Of a stretch of 64,000 nt of DNA, positions 11,691 through 24,467 are shown one piece after another. Every line of letters starts with the position of its first letter. Position 1 is the stretch's first letter. The stretch is taken from NCBI GenBank assembly GCA_946122785.1, contig CAMGYJ010000004.1:22329684-22393683 (forward strand), written 5' to 3'. The notes under the pieces are model-generated. The model did not search any database. It saw only the letters and a list, made by a program, of their open reading frames with translations, and was not told where the DNA came from. This DNA is from Linum tenue. Lineage: Eukaryota; Streptophyta; Magnoliopsida; Malpighiales; Linaceae. Both the position numbers and the translations under genes were made by a program.

Positions 11691-12465
11691 TTACAATCAA
11701 GATTCCTAACACATGAAACTAGGGATCTTCATACCCAAGTGAGAGAAAGGGTTACTCCATAAAGAGAGAGAGGGAAACACAAATCAGAGAAATCATACTC
11801 ATAATGATGTAGATAAGCTCTGGGATGTAAATCTTCACTCCAAGGTCAAAATCCAAGCTTGAATGGTCAAACCCAACTCCAAAATTGATCCAAGGTCTTG
11901 TTCTTCGTCCTTTCTCTCTCTAAAACTTTGTTTTTGCTCTGAAAACTCGATTCCCTTCTCAAAGACTCGAAATTGGGTTAAAACCCAGCTCTTCCAAATT
12001 ACACGGCCAAACCACACGGCCATGTGGATCTCCAGTCTGCTTGTGTGAACCCCAAAACTCGGTGTTGCATTGAGTTGCTCGCAGGGTAGGGTGTCACATG
12101 GCCTGGATGTACGGCCATGTAGAATCCGGCCTTGACCGTGTGAACTCCCTAGACATCCCGCATGGACACAATGTCCCTCACACGGGCCGTACGGCCCCTG
12201 GTTGCATAAAATCTCTTACACGGCCAACTTGCACGGCCGCGTAGAATCATGGCCATGTCGCGTAAACTCCTCAGCTTCCCGTCGAATGTCCCAACTTCTT
12301 CCAATCGATCCCAAACTCGTGCCTAAACCTTCATCCACGTACTAGGACCTGAAATATCACTAACAAGAACAACCTAGCGTGAAATTGGCCTAAAACACGA
12401 GAGACAAGGCCCAAATAGTAGAAGAGTAATGGGCATAAACACGTGCAAATAGCTAGTTATCAAAT
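11690..12465 (-). mobile_element. Partial Athila-type 3' LTR ending at a PPT
   Basis: Related to 10.9-11.7 kb: the same CTAGGG, GAGAGAAAGGGTTACTCC and TTCTTCGTCCTTTCTCTCTC order, and ACACGGCC palindromes at about 11998-12250. It ends AGCTAGTTATCA at 12465. The next bases, AATCCACCCACACTTAACTG, read on the minus strand as a purine tract followed by TTGATAAC, so this is the 3' LTR of the element whose interior extends to 20.6 kb. Confidence 0.6.
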
Positions 12466-14660
12466 CCACCCACACTTAACTGTTTTCTTGTCCCCAAGCA
12501 AACCAAGTCAGATACAAGGCAAGCTTACAAGATTTTCTAGTCAAAACACTTTTGGGGACATGACATATGGCACAAACACATTGTTCTCAACAGAAAACTA
12601 GCACCACACACGAACAACAACAACCGCAATGACCATTCAGATGACAACCGGCCGCAACAAAATCATGCGAAGGAAGAGTCTACCAATTGTTCATTAACCA
12701 AAGCGTGACACACTCGTCTACTCGCACATCACATTCAACCATGCATATTGTTCAAGGCACCAGAATCGAAGACTAAGCAATCAAGGTCCTCACCGGGATA
12801 TAGAATATAAGGAAATAAATCACTCACTCTCGACCAGTAGGGTCAGAACAATTTGATGTGAAAATGCGCATGATTATTCTCTCAATCCTAACGTCTCTTC
12901 AACATGATGGCAGCCTCTAAATGCTAGAGCTCACATATCGGGTGTCACCACTAACTAATCAGGAAGTCTTAGACACGGGTTCAGATGACTGGCTATTGTG
13001 TTGGACATGGGGAAAAGGCCTTTAAGGGTGTCTAAGAATTCATACACAAGGTTCCACAGTTCCAAACCCACCACATCAACAATCAACCAAACCAGTTACT
13101 TTCTTTCTCTCTTCATTAATCAAGTTCTCTATAGCACAAAAGTGAAGGAGGTAACAACATGCTAGTATTTCCAAGCCAGACTGCTAAGAAACACTATGTA
13201 ATGAGCATGATTCAGATTTTTGTGGTGGCTCTCTTTTCTTCATTTGTTTCTTCTTCTTCTTTTCTTTTCTTGAGAGAGCCACCACTTTTACACATTCTTT
13301 TATCCTTGCAAGTACATGCCCAATTTTTAAAAACTACCTCCAACCCTCATCTCATTTTAAGCAAAAACAGCAGAAAACATGCAAACACTACTCTATAGAA
13401 CCTCATAGGGATGCAAAAAGGGTGATGTTTCATTGTAAACACGAAGAAAGAAGATAACACGGCTTAAATGGGCTGACTAGGGGGTATGACACACCAGGAC
13501 ATTCAATTTGTTCGTGGGTTAATCCTATGCCTCTATCATCCTAACTAGTGGCAATGTGAATGCTACACATCATGGAAGAGGGATCTATCGCACAGAAAGG
13601 AACGAGCAGGCTCAAATTTCACATGGCTACCTTCGTGCTCTATCTCTCATTCTGATTCCCTGAGCTAGATGCATAGAAAACTATAAACGGCGAGTAAACA
13701 ACCCATGTCACAAGTTGGGTCGCAAACAAAAGACATATTGAACCCCTACACAATTCTACTGCAATTCTCAGTCAGCATCATAGTCATCTCGATCACAAAA
13801 AAGCCATTCGTGTATCAATACTAACCATCACAGAGATCGCAAAACAAACCAATGTCAATATGCTCATGCACGAAAAAACATTGCTTGGAGCCCTCAAATG
13901 TTTAATTTGGATAGTGGACTAGGATCCAAACACATACATAGCAAGCCCGATAACCACAAAACACCCCCCCCCCCACACACACACACTTAATATCGACATT
14001 GCCCTCAATGGTACAGAGGGAAAGAGTAGGGGGAACGATGATGTCGGAAAAATGACGATAGTGGGTGTGGACTAGGGGTGGGCATTCGGTCGGTTCGATT
14101 TCGACTGAACCGAAATTATGAATACCGGATCCCCGAATTTGTGAGGCTACTAGTATCTTCTCACTTTTAAATTATTTTTCACCCCTAATATAAACAATAA
14201 ATATGCAATTATATGCATAATCAATGATAACACATAAGTCATAAAACATTTCAAATAGTTAAGTATAAAAACAACTACAAACATAAAAATCCACCATTTG
14301 GAGGTTGCAATTGTAGTATTTCAGTTTTTCGGTCGAAAATTCGGAATTTTGTTTCGGTTGGAAGAACCCTGGTTTCCGAAATATTCATATTTTCCTTCCG
14401 AATTACGAACCGAATAGCATTATTTCGGTTTCGGTTCGGTTTAATTTGGGTTGGTTCGGTTTTTACCAAACCGTTTGCACACCCCTAGTGTGGACTGGAG
14501 GAAGGACCAGTCATAAGGAACAAAGGACTGGAAAAGGGACAAGTCACTGCAAGAGAGGATCACAGAAAACAATCACTAGAACATTGTCTGTTAGGCAGAG
14601 TTGTAAGCCCAAATGGACACAAAAGGGAAAAGGAAAATGAGTTCAAACACACAACCAACT
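12466..14660 (-). mobile_element. Non-coding 3' interior of the second Athila-type element
   Basis: No coding sequence is recognisable. The part next to the LTR has the CTTGTCCCCAAGCAAACCA motif that, inverted, precedes the purine tract at 56.37 kb, so it is a family landmark. A C-run with (CA)n lies at about 13966-13988. The stretch is interrupted by a hAT-type element at 14073-14487. Confidence 0.55.
14073..14487. mobile_element. Non-autonomous hAT element, 415 bp, TSD GTGTGGAC
   Basis: Ends TAGGGGTGGGCATTCGGT and (inverted) TAGGGGTGTGCAAACGGT. The 8-bp duplication GTGTGGAC is perfect (14065-14072 and 14488-14495). Subterminal regions are full of TTCGGTTCGGTT repeats, as in hAT elements. 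No transposase. A longer relative lies at 35768-36298. Confidence 0.92.
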
Positions 14661-14731
14661 CAGTTCAGACTCCGCAACACATGGAGCAAACAAAAACACG
14701 AAAACACATAGAAGGGGCCAACGAGTACAAC

Positions 14732-16110
14732 CTACTTGTCGTCGGTGATGTCGAAGTCAATGTCCCGCATGAATTCATCGTCACTCGGTGGAGGCGGAGG
14801 TAGTGGGGAAACATCCCAAGGAGTGTCTGCCAGGCTGGTGGATGGCCCGAGACCTGATCAAGTAGGTACTGTTGGACCTCCTGCATCCGGCGCACCTAGC
14901 TGCGCTCATGTTCGATATGAGCGACAGTGATCCCCTGCTGGGTCTCCATGCAGTCCAAGAGCTCGTCACACGCGGCCATACAAGCGGCGTACTCAGCCTG
15001 ATGGGTCACACACTACTGTTGGAATTGAAGGTGGTGGTCAAGGATCTGCTGGTTCTGGAAACCCAACAGCTGAAACTGGTGGCCCATCTACTCGAACTGG
15101 TGGGCGAAGTAATCCTAGACTGGAATAGAGGAGCTGCCACCCCGATGCACAAAAGTGCTATGGTGGAATGTCTGGTGGGGGACAACGGCGTCCTCAGCCT
15201 GTCTCTCAGCATCTTGCTCCATCTCAGTTGGGTCAGGAATGGTCGGTACAGGCAGGCCCTCGTCCCACTTGACTCCGCGGGACAGTCAAAGCAACCTCAT
15301 CTTGGAGAATGTGTCTTCCCCAAAGGCCCATGTCCCGTCCTGGTCTGTGTAGTCCTTGTAATCGATCTGGAGGTGGGTGGCCAGCATAGTGATCAGTGGA
15401 GTGCAGCGGAGGGTCCTAGAGTCATAGCACTCTTGGCGAAAGTCTTCGCCAAAACGGATCCCAAATGTAGCTCATGGTGGACGCTGGACATCGACAGCAT
15501 AAAGTAGAGGGACCGCTTGGTCAGGGTGTTGTACTCTCGCTTCTTGGATTATAGGACTTCATGAGCAAGTGGTGGAGAAGATGATACTCGGTCTGCAGCA
15601 TGTTGGTCTTCGTTTGCCCGGCGGTGAAACCATCAGCAGCGGTGTCGTAAGCAGGCCAAGCAAGTTGGCGGTACAAGGTTGAGAAGAAGACATTGATAGG
15701 GTTGGCGACCTCGAGGACGAAGTCATTAGTGTCGGCTGCACGAGGTCGAAGGCATATGTAAAATCATGGTAGCTCATCGATTGATACTCGTCGCCCAACC
15801 AGATCTTGATAGCCTCACTGTTCCGCCAATCGTCGGTCTCGATGTGGTCAAAGGTGGAGTAGAACTCGATCACCAACTCAAAATAGACCTGATCATGCAG
15901 TGCCATTAGGCGACACCACATCCGGTTACGAACAATAGACTGGAGGGCGTCATTGCAGTTGATGCTCTATAATGCTCGCTTGCTCCAGAAAAAGGTGTTT
16001 GCCAAACTTAGCCTCTAGGACTCGCTTATATTGGCCTTTGTGGGGATCCGACTTCATATCGTGGATGAACCGATGCTTAAAGGTTCGGCTTCGACATGAT
16101 CCTGGAGACG
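14732..16110 (-). pseudogene. ATHILA ORF-1-like (env-position) protein remnant
   Basis: Minus-strand frames from about 16110 to the TAG at 14734-14732 read, in order, KRVLEAKFGKHLFLEQ, then after a frame break near 15960 IVRNRMWCRLMALHDQVYFE with LVIEFYSTF and IKIWLGDEYQSMSYHDF, and after another break NVFFSTLYRQLAWPAYDT, ending with a proline tract and DDEFMRDIDFDITDDK. The E-F-Y-S-T-F core and overall plan fit the ATHILA ORF-1 family, which lies downstream of pol in Athila elements; its role there is unknown though often called env-like. At least two frameshifts make this a pseudogene. The call rests on remembered family features and needs a profile search. Confidence 0.6.
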
Positions 16111-16430
16111 CAAGTAGATGCACAGCGAAAGGTGAGCGGGAGGCAAGGGAAGCAACGGATCGCCAAAATTTTGTCCAAAATTGCTCGTCAGAGCCTCGCC
16201 AGAGTCTCGCCGGAAATCGCCTCTGGCGACCCAAAACCAACGCAAATCGCCTCAAAACGAGGGGAGAGGCCAGTGAGGTAGAGGAAAGATTGGGTTTGAG
16301 GTTGGATTCACAAGAAATTCCCCAAAACAATAGGAGAATTGACCAAGAGATTGAAAATTTGCGGTTTTCCGGCCAGGGGCAGAGGATCCGGCGAGATTGG
16401 CAGGAAAATGTTATGCACGACCGTACCGCC

Positions 16431-16760
16431 TATTTATAGGCAATCTGCACGGGCAGGCAGTACGGTCATGCATATTCAAAATCTGACCGTACGTGGCTGA
16501 GAATTCGTTATAGGCAAGCCGAGGAATCCACAGAGCCGTGCGGCGGTTCCTTTTTGCTCGTACGTGATTTCTTAAGACGCCACACGGCCAAAGCTAGTTT
16601 TTACACGGTCGTGCGATCATGTGGCTTGGCTGTACAACACCCAGCAACCTCAGATTTGATGATTTTCCATGAAGACGAAGCATCCAACCCCTTCGTCATG
16701 CACGACACGACTCAAAGACAAAAAATAAAAGGGAAAAGGAAAAGAAATGCAAACCATGGT
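16431..16760 (-). promoter_or_regulatory. LTR-like promoter module between pol and ORF-1
   Basis: On the minus strand a perfect TATA box CTATAAATA lies at 16431-16439, preceded upstream (16445-16640) by a cluster of GCACGG/ACGGTC palindromic half-sites of the kind seen in the 11.2-12.3 kb LTRs. Integrase ends on one side (16820) and ORF-1 begins on the other. The layout is that of the LTR promoter region, but the site is internal. Promoter activity is inferred. Confidence 0.45.
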
Positions 16761-16819
16761 TGGGTTGCCTCCCCACAATCACACTTTTACCGTCTTATAG
16801 GTGGACGCAGAAGAAGAAA

Positions 16820-19800
16820 CTAAGGGTTCTCTAGCTTGATCAGTAGCTCTGCGCGCTTCACATCACCTCCCAAATACAGTTTTATGAGGTGGTTGTTCAC
16901 CTTAAACGGCTCAGTTTGAGCATTGCTAATCTCCATCGCGCCACGCGGAACACTTGGGCGTTCATGAATGGTCCCGACCACCTTGATCATTGACCTGAAG
17001 AGTTTCAAGCGTACATTATAGAGCAACACACGATCACTGACCTGAAAATCTTTCGAGCCCTTCAAACGCGCATCGTGAAGACACTTGGTTCGCTCCTTGT
17101 AGAGCTGGGTATTCTCATAGGCGTGGTAACGCCATTCTTCCAACTCAAGCAGCTGCAACTTACATTCAGTACCTGCAACACTCAAATCCAAGTTTAGCAG
17201 CTTAAGGGCCCAGAAGGCCTAGTGCTCTATCTCAACAGGCAAATGGCAAGCCTTTCCATAGACAAGCCGATATGGTGAAGTGTCAATCGACATCTTGTAG
17301 GCTGTCCTATATGCCCACAGAGCATCATCGATCTTGGTGGACTAATCCTTGCGGTACTGATCCACTGTCTTTTCAATTATGCGCTTTACCATTCGTCTGG
17401 GGATGGTAAGCCACCGACACTTGATGCTTAACATCATAGGGAGAGAAGTTTAGCGAATTGCCCTTGAAAATGGGTACCACTATCACTTATGATGGCTCGA
17501 GGTGTCCCGAACCATGAGAAGAGCTGCTTCAGAAATGAGCAGACCCGTCTTGCATCATTGGTGAGCATGGCCTGAGCTTCTGCCCACCTCGACCTCTATC
17601 ACTTATGATGGCTCGAGATATCCCGAACCGTGAGAAGAGCTGCTTCAGAAATGAGCAGAACCATCTTGCATCATTGGTGGGCATGGCCTGAGCTTCTGCC
17701 CACCTCGAGACGTAGTCTACCGCAACCAGGATGTAAAGATTATCAAAGTATGGAGGAAATGGGCCCATGAAATCGATGCCCCAAACATAAAAAACCTCTC
17801 AAACAACAGAAATATGTTGGGGCATCTCATCCCGGGAAGAAATGTTACCTGTCCTCTGGCACTAGTTGCACTGTTGGTGTGAAGGTGTTGGCATCTTTGA
17901 AGATCGAAGGCCGTAGAAGCCCGACTGCAGCAACTTTCGCGTTGTGCGGTTTCTACCATGATGACCGCATGTGGGTCCCTCCTGGCAATTTGAGACAGGA
18001 TAACTCCAATCTCGTGCTCCATGACGCATCGCCGAATCACGCCATCTGCTTCGATCCTGAAGAGGTAAGGATGCTCCCAGAAGTAATGCTTCATTTCGGT
18101 GAAAAACATTCGCTTGGCGTGAGTAGCCATCCCCTTAGGCAACTGTTTGCCCACCAGATAATTAGAAAAGTCAAAGTACGGGGTGACTCTCTTCACCAAG
18201 CACAACGCTAGCAATCGCTCTCCCGAGAAGGAGTCGTTGATCTCTTCCACGAAATTGTCCGCTGGAGGGGATTCCAACCGTGAAAGATTATCTGCAACAC
18301 CATTCTCGGCTCCCTTCTTATCCCGAATCTCAATGTTGAATTCCTGTAGAAGCATGATCCAGCGGATGAGCCTAGGCTTAGCATCGGCCTTGATCATCAA
18401 GTAGCGGATAACAGATTGATCTGGTAGACCACCACATGGGAGAGCACCAGATATTGTCGGAACTTATCTTAGGCATACACCACGGCAAGCAGCTCCTTCT
18501 CGGTGGTGGTGTAGTCCTCATGTGCATCGTTCAAGGTCTTCGATGCGTAGTAGATGGGCTAAAAGTTTTTCTCGCATCTGCGACCTAGAACAGCTCCGAC
18601 TACATAGTCAGTCACATCACACATCAACTCAAAGGGAAGAGACCTATCAGGAGTCACCATGATGGGTGCATGGGTAAGCTTCTCCTTCAAGGTCTCGAAT
18701 GCAGCTGTGCATTCTAAAGTGAAATGAAAGGGTGCATTCTTCTCGAGCAGCTTAGTCAATGGTAAGGAGATCTTTGACAAGTCCTTAATGCACCTCCTAT
18801 AGAAACCTGCATGGCCTAGAAAACTGTGGATCCCTTTCACATAAACGGGAGGAGGCAGCTTGCTAACCTTCTCAATCTTCGTGCGATCCACCTCAATTCC
18901 CTGCTTGGAGATCTTGTGCCTAAGCACGATCCCCTCACGAACCATAAAATGGCACTTCTCCTAGCTGAGTACCAAATTAGTCTCCTCGCACCTCTTTAGG
19001 AAAAGTTCTAGGTTATGGAGATAGTGGGAGAAGGAGTCTCCATAAACCGAGAAGTCATCCATGAAGACTTCCATGATCTCATCCACCAGTCGGTCGAAGA
19101 TCACCAACATACACCGCTGGAAGGTCGCTAGTGCATTACAGATCCCAAATGGAATCCTCCAGTACGCCAAGGTACCAAATGGGCAGGTGAAGGTGGTCTT
19201 AGCCTGATCCTTCGGTGCAATCGGGATCTGGAAATACCAAGACATGCCATCTAGAAAATTGTAGAGCTCATGTCCCGCCAACCTCTCCAGTATCTAGTCA
19301 ATGAAAGGAAGCAGGAAATGGTCCTTCCTGATGGTTTCGTTCAGGCGCCGGTAGTTGATGCAAACTCTCCAACCAGTCACGCTCTGCATCGGGATAAACT
19401 CGTTCTTCTCGTTCGGGACCACTATCATCCCGCCTTTCTTTGGGACCACCTAAGTGGGGCTGATCCACTTGCTATCATATATAGCAAAGATGATCCCGAC
19501 ATCCATAAGCTTCACGATCTCTTCCGAAACCACAACCTCCAAGTTAGGAGTCAATATCCGATGCGGTTATTAGACAGGTTTAACCTCATCCTTCATCAGA
19601 ATCCTGTGGGATCAGAAGGATGGGCTAATGCCTTTGATATCTGTACTCTTCCACGCCATGGCGCAGACATACTTCTTCAGCAGAGCCACCAGACTGCTCT
19701 TTTGCTAGGGTGTCAGATCCAAGCTGATAATGACCGGGAGTTTATTCCCCTCCTGGAGAAATGCATACTCTAGGTGAGAAGGGAGGGGCTTAAGCTCCAG

Positions 19801-20661
19801 ATCTGGTGGCTCCTCCAAGGATGTGGCGATCCCGGGCGAGATAGAGATCGGCTTGAATGGCTCCTCTCGCCCCTCGATCGCGGCGCCCTCCAACTCCACG
19901 AGTTGCTCCTCCAACTATAGCTCCTCTGATGCCTGTTTCCCTAGAAAAAGACAATGCTTGAGGAAATCATTAGTACCCTCACTCATGATGGCGAGTGCGG
20001 TCTTAAAATCAACAATAACATCGCAGTAATCTAAATCATCATGGAGCTGGGGGTGTTTCATATTATTAGAAACAGAGAAGGTGATTTGTTCACCCCCAGC
20101 CCTCAAAATCAATTTACCATTATTAACATCAATCAGCGCCTTAGCAGTGGCGAGAAAATATTTACCCATAATTAAAGGCACATCCACATCCTCATTAATA
20201 TCAAGAATAACAAAATCAAGAGGATATGAGAATGGCCCTACTGCAACTATCAAGTCCTCTGCAATACCCCTAGGATACACAATAGATCTATCAGCTAATT
20301 GAATGCTCATCCTAGTGTTGTTGGGTTCACCTAGGCCTAGCTTTTTAAACAGTTTATATGGCATTACGTTTATGCTAGCGCCTAAATCCGCCAATGACTT
20401 CCCTACATGCAAACTACCAATCATGTAAGGGATAGTAAAACTTCCAGGATCTTTCCGCTTTTATGGTGGCTTGTTCTGCAGGATAGCAGAACACTCCACA
20501 TTGAGCATCACTGTTGACAGCTCCTCGACCTTCCTCTTGTTGATGTGGATATCTTTCATGAATTTAACATACTTGGGCATTTTCGACAATGCCTCCACGA
20601 AAGGCATATTGATGTTCACCTGCTTCAGCATTGCCATAAACTTGTGAAAACCACCCTGCAT
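16820..20661 (-). pseudogene. Athila-type pol: protease, RT, RNase H, integrase remnant
   Basis: Minus-strand order is gag C-terminus (20661-20461, NINMPFVEALSKMPKYVKFM), protease (20424-19915, DLGASINVMPYKLFKKLGLG, then DFVILDINEDVDVPLIMGKY), a linker, reverse transcriptase (from about 19700) with active-site box VFMDDFSVYG near 19060, the RT connection and RNase H (18945-18000, [12 protein letters not shown] near 18260), and integrase (17768-16820, [16 protein letters not shown] with a following ISDRG). Chain-breaking stops occur near 18958 and elsewhere, and integrase is duplicated. The F-M-D-D form of the RT box is usual for Athila/Tat. Left of it come the ORF-1 remnant and 3' LTR; on the right it is cut at about 20690 by unrelated LTR DNA, so the 5' LTR, primer site and most of gag are missing. 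Confidence 0.85.
17481..17712. repeat. Tandem duplication (116 bp x2) inside integrase core
   Basis: The segment starting TATCACTTATGATGGCTCGA at 17481 recurs at 17597 with a few substitutions (GAGGTGTCCC against GAGATATCCC). It duplicates the codons for the [17 protein letters not shown] stretch of the catalytic core and would disrupt the fold. Confidence 0.88.
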
Positions 20662-21634
20662 GGAACTGTCAACTAAAAGCTTCTACCACCAATGAACTCG
20701 ATGCCCAAATTGTTCTCTACTTTTTTCGATTTCGACCGAAGATAAGTTCAAATTGTCTAAAATCTCTACTTAAAAAGCAAATTCACTAATTACTAACGAA
20801 CACAAAATTATAATAACATTTTAAGAATCTAATCATATTGTTCATACATTTGCAGCGGAAATAATCTCGGGTGTTACACTAATTACCAAAATTTACCCAA
20901 ATAAAATTTCGACATGAATTACTCGCGTAATGGGCTAACAGTTCTTGCATCTAATCCTGAAAAATAATTCATCTGAATCCATGCATTCAATGACAAACAT
21001 ATATACTCACAACCATATACATGGGCTATCATAGCCATAGACCATAGTCACAGTTTCATACTACACAACTGCATACCATACTGATACATGTCATAATCGT
21101 CACAACTTACACAATTACAAAAATATACACATATCATCAACTTTCCACACCTGTGGATATCTCACACTACATCAGAAGCTAGTGTGCACATGAAAAACGT
21201 TCTCAAAACATTTTTACAAAATGGTGTGGATCACTGGCCAAAATCCTAAGTAGTCGTCCAAGCACAGAATAGTTGAAGACCATACCTCATCTTGGCTTCA
21301 ACTCCAGCTCCTCTCCCACCTAACACTTATCTACTATTGCTGCTGATGATTTGCTTACACGTAGCATAAGCAGAGAAGAAGAATAAAAGAGGGTCAGCTC
21401 ATAGCTGAGTGAGATAATCATAGCATCGTGAGTTCATAACATAGCATACCCCTACCATACATCTAGCAAACAAGCCAAAACACTAGGATGAGACCTCAGC
21501 CATCCGACATCCCAACAGGAAAAAGACTAAACCACCTTGACTTATGCATATGCATCTTATCATGTTTTAATCATAGGCGCTTGGCTACTCCCATGCTAAT
21601 TACTCTCCCGGGAATACTGACCAAACATCTCGTG

Positions 21635-21740
21635 GATGTGGTCATATCGGACCCACCACTACCGTTGTAGTCATATCGGACCTAACACCACTCTGGGTGT
21701 GGTCATATCGGACTCAACACCACTCTAGGTGTGGTCATAT
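21635..21740. repeat. Short tandem series around GTCATATCGGAC
   Basis: GTCATATC recurs at 21641, 21670, 21702 and 21734 (spacing 29, 32, 32) with interposed CACCACTCTGGGTGTG hairpin-like segments. Part of the surrounding LTR-like DNA. Confidence 0.8.
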
Positions 21741-22975
21741 CTCATGATGAATCAACGGTCAACACCACATCAGGGGTGTGACATAACATATCATAACGGA
21801 GTAATAGCATGGGGAACCTTAATTACTATGTAATTGACCATGAGACCCAAGTAACTCTTATTTGGTATCCTTATACATGATTCATATCTCATCTTGCTTA
21901 ATCATAATTCCTTACTTGCACATGTACTTGACCTGACCATAATTGGCTCAATATAGGTACAACAGGAGTCGTATAATTGCACTTCCTCGAGATAAACCCT
22001 CGTGCAAGTCATCCTCCTAAAACATCCAAATATCATCATGGGATATATATTTTCCCACTTGTACATCCAAATACATCAATCATGAAAAATCATACCCAAT
22101 CACCTTTTCGAACCATCATAAGGCATATCAACAGTCAAGCCCACAATTTGCAACATATATGAAATCATCAGCATAAACAAGGTCCATCTCGATTAAGGCA
22201 AGTCAATAATATCATACAATAGTCCAGGGTTCATCATATAGCACAAAAGTTCCTACACCCCTAATCATGTCATTCTAGTTCACCAAGGTCAATTCTAAGC
22301 ATCAATATAATTATCGTGATATGACAAACCCGGTATGCCGTGCTAATCCCTCACCAGTTCTGGTCCTTCAAACACCGGTTTTAGCCTCCCAAACTAAACT
22401 TCACTTTTCTCAAACAAACTCATAATCAAAATCCGAGATTGTCCTAATATCCCCTGCAGTATCCCCGTCAATGTTAGTACTAAGCTCCGGATCAACTTCT
22501 CGATAAAAACACATCAAACCCTAGTCGGAGCTAAATTTAGTGATCCCGGCTCCGACCTAAACAATAGCCGAAATTCTGGGATTAGAACCAGAGGATTAAT
22601 TACCTCTCTGCAGGAAACTCGTATATGAAATTTGGGCTCAATCCGGCTTCCGGATACTCCGAAACCCTAATTTGGCTTATCGGAAGTTCAACAAATTCCT
22701 GAATAAAAAACTCGTTTTAAAACTCTAAATCGATAAACTACAATATATAGATGGATTAGGGCGTTACTTACGGAATTTTTAGATCACTTAAGCTCAAAAA
22801 TTGAGCTTTGAAATTTTCCACAAACGCTTCCCTGTGCGCGCTCTGCGTCTTTGTTGCTCTCGGTCCGAAAATGGGAGAAGGAATGAAATGGGACGGAGAG
22901 ATTGTGACCAAATATATATGGCCCTGACCGCCTTTACTTTCCGTTATTTTTCAATTTTTTCTTTTATTTATTATA

Positions 22976-24275
22976 GGCTAAATTACATGTTTCATCACTC
23001 AAATTACATAAATCTTTCACGTTTGCCACCCGAATTACTTTTCTTACTTAATGAACACTAACTTTACGAATTGTTTCACCGTTAGTCACCGACCGTTAGT
23101 CTCCGTTAGATTCCATTAACACCGTTAAATTTTGTATGATGTGGCAAACAGAACTGCTGACTAGGGTGAGCAGAAGGCTGAGTTGGAATTTATTTATTAT
23201 TTTTTATAAAACCAAACCCAATTCATTTCTTCAACTCATCACCGACAGCGGGCCTCCTCCCCCTTCTCATATGATTCCTCCATCTTTCTCATCCTTTTTC
23301 CTCTCTCCCTGTCCCTTCTCTTGTCGGCGTACTGCCTGCCTCCCTCCTCTATCAAAAAGATTTCCCGAGATCTGGTTATGTTTTGGAAGATTTCCCTAGA
23401 TCTGGTAATGTTTTTGGAAGATTTCCCTGGATAATGGCGTCGATTCCCGATGGAGGTTGCGACGGTCTGGAGAGGAGGTTATAGCGACTGGTCTTGACGA
23501 AATAGTGGTTGCTCCGACGACGATGGGAAAGCTTGGTGGTGCGGCAGACTAGTATGCTGAAGGTGGAGGAGGTTACGGCAATAAAAGACACGGGGAAGAG
23601 GAAACGACAACGAAGGCCGGAGAAGATAATAGTGGTCGGGCACCAGCCGGGCAACCCCCACCTTTTGTCAATTAGCGGCGACAACAACAATTTGGTATAA
23701 CGATGGCGAATCGACCAGGGCGAATCTCGCTCCAATTATCGACCCGACCCGAACGCTAATTCTCCCTCTCTGTTTTATCCTCAGCAGATCCCGACGAGAC
23801 CAAGCACGCTGAGATTGAGCGTCGAATCTGGGAAGGCGGATGAGAAGTCCTTCCATTGCGACGTCGACCATCACCTCCATTTTACCCACCTTGAATAGCG
23901 AATCTGGAAAGGCGGAGGAGTACTCATCCTCCTTAATTGATCCTAGACCACAAATCCATGGGTAGGGGACGAGGTTTTTTTTTTTTTTTGCATTGAAGAG
24001 AAATAGAAAAATATATGGCACATTTATAAATATAAATTATTTATCGATTAAAATTTAATTTATTTTTTTAAATTGACATGTCATTAAGTTAACGGTCCCG
24101 TCAGCTGTTTTATTTGCCACATCATCAAAAATTTAACAGTGTTAACGGAAACTAACGGTCGATGACTGATGGTGAAACGATTCGTAAAGTTAGTGGTCAA
24201 TAAGAAAAGAAAATAATTCGTGTGGCAAATGTGAAAGATTTATATAATTTGAGTGACAAAACGTGTAATTTAGCC
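22976..24275. mobile_element. Mutator-like element with long TIRs and a gene-like interior
   Basis: Inverted termini of roughly 170 bp start GGCTAAATTACATG and GGCTAAATTACACG, and both contain the CACCGTTAGT / CCGTTAA blocks. The flanks ATTTATTATA and ATTTATTTTA match at 9 of 10 positions and may be the target duplication. The middle (about 23220-23960) is much more GC-rich than the arms and has codon-like stretches on both strands, without a transposase. This is the Pack-MULE pattern of a captured host gene fragment. The donor gene is not recognised. Confidence 0.7.
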
Positions 24276-24467
24276 ATTTATTTTATATATATATATATAT
24301 ATAATTAATACGTATACTTATCCGATCGATAATCCGATTTTCGTTGAAATACTATCAAAACCCTCGATTTTCGCGTAATTTTTCTAGCGACAGTAATACG
24401 ATTTTAGCCTAAACGGGATGTTACACTAATTAAAAAAATAAATGTGTCTGTTACCTAGCCATCTTTG

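Larger units (their letters stand above)
20690..24425 (-). mobile_element. LTR-like non-coding DNA of a Tekay/Del-type Ty3 element
   Basis: No coding frame is recognisable. The right edge reads GGGATGTTACA then CTAAT (24416-24430); a similar GGGTGTTACA then CTAAT lies at 20871-20885. On the minus strand these are TGTAACACCC-type starts, as in long-LTR plant chromoviruses. Inside are a 30-bp repeat series (21635-21740), a TATATATGG near 22911 and an inserted Mutator-like element (22976-24275). Whether this is one solo LTR or two truncated LTRs cannot be settled by eye. Confidence 0.4.

Noticed and set aside
14872..15507. 211-codon plus-strand frame
   Set aside because: Antisense shadow of the ATHILA ORF-1-like remnant; residue patterns of that family are on the minus strand.
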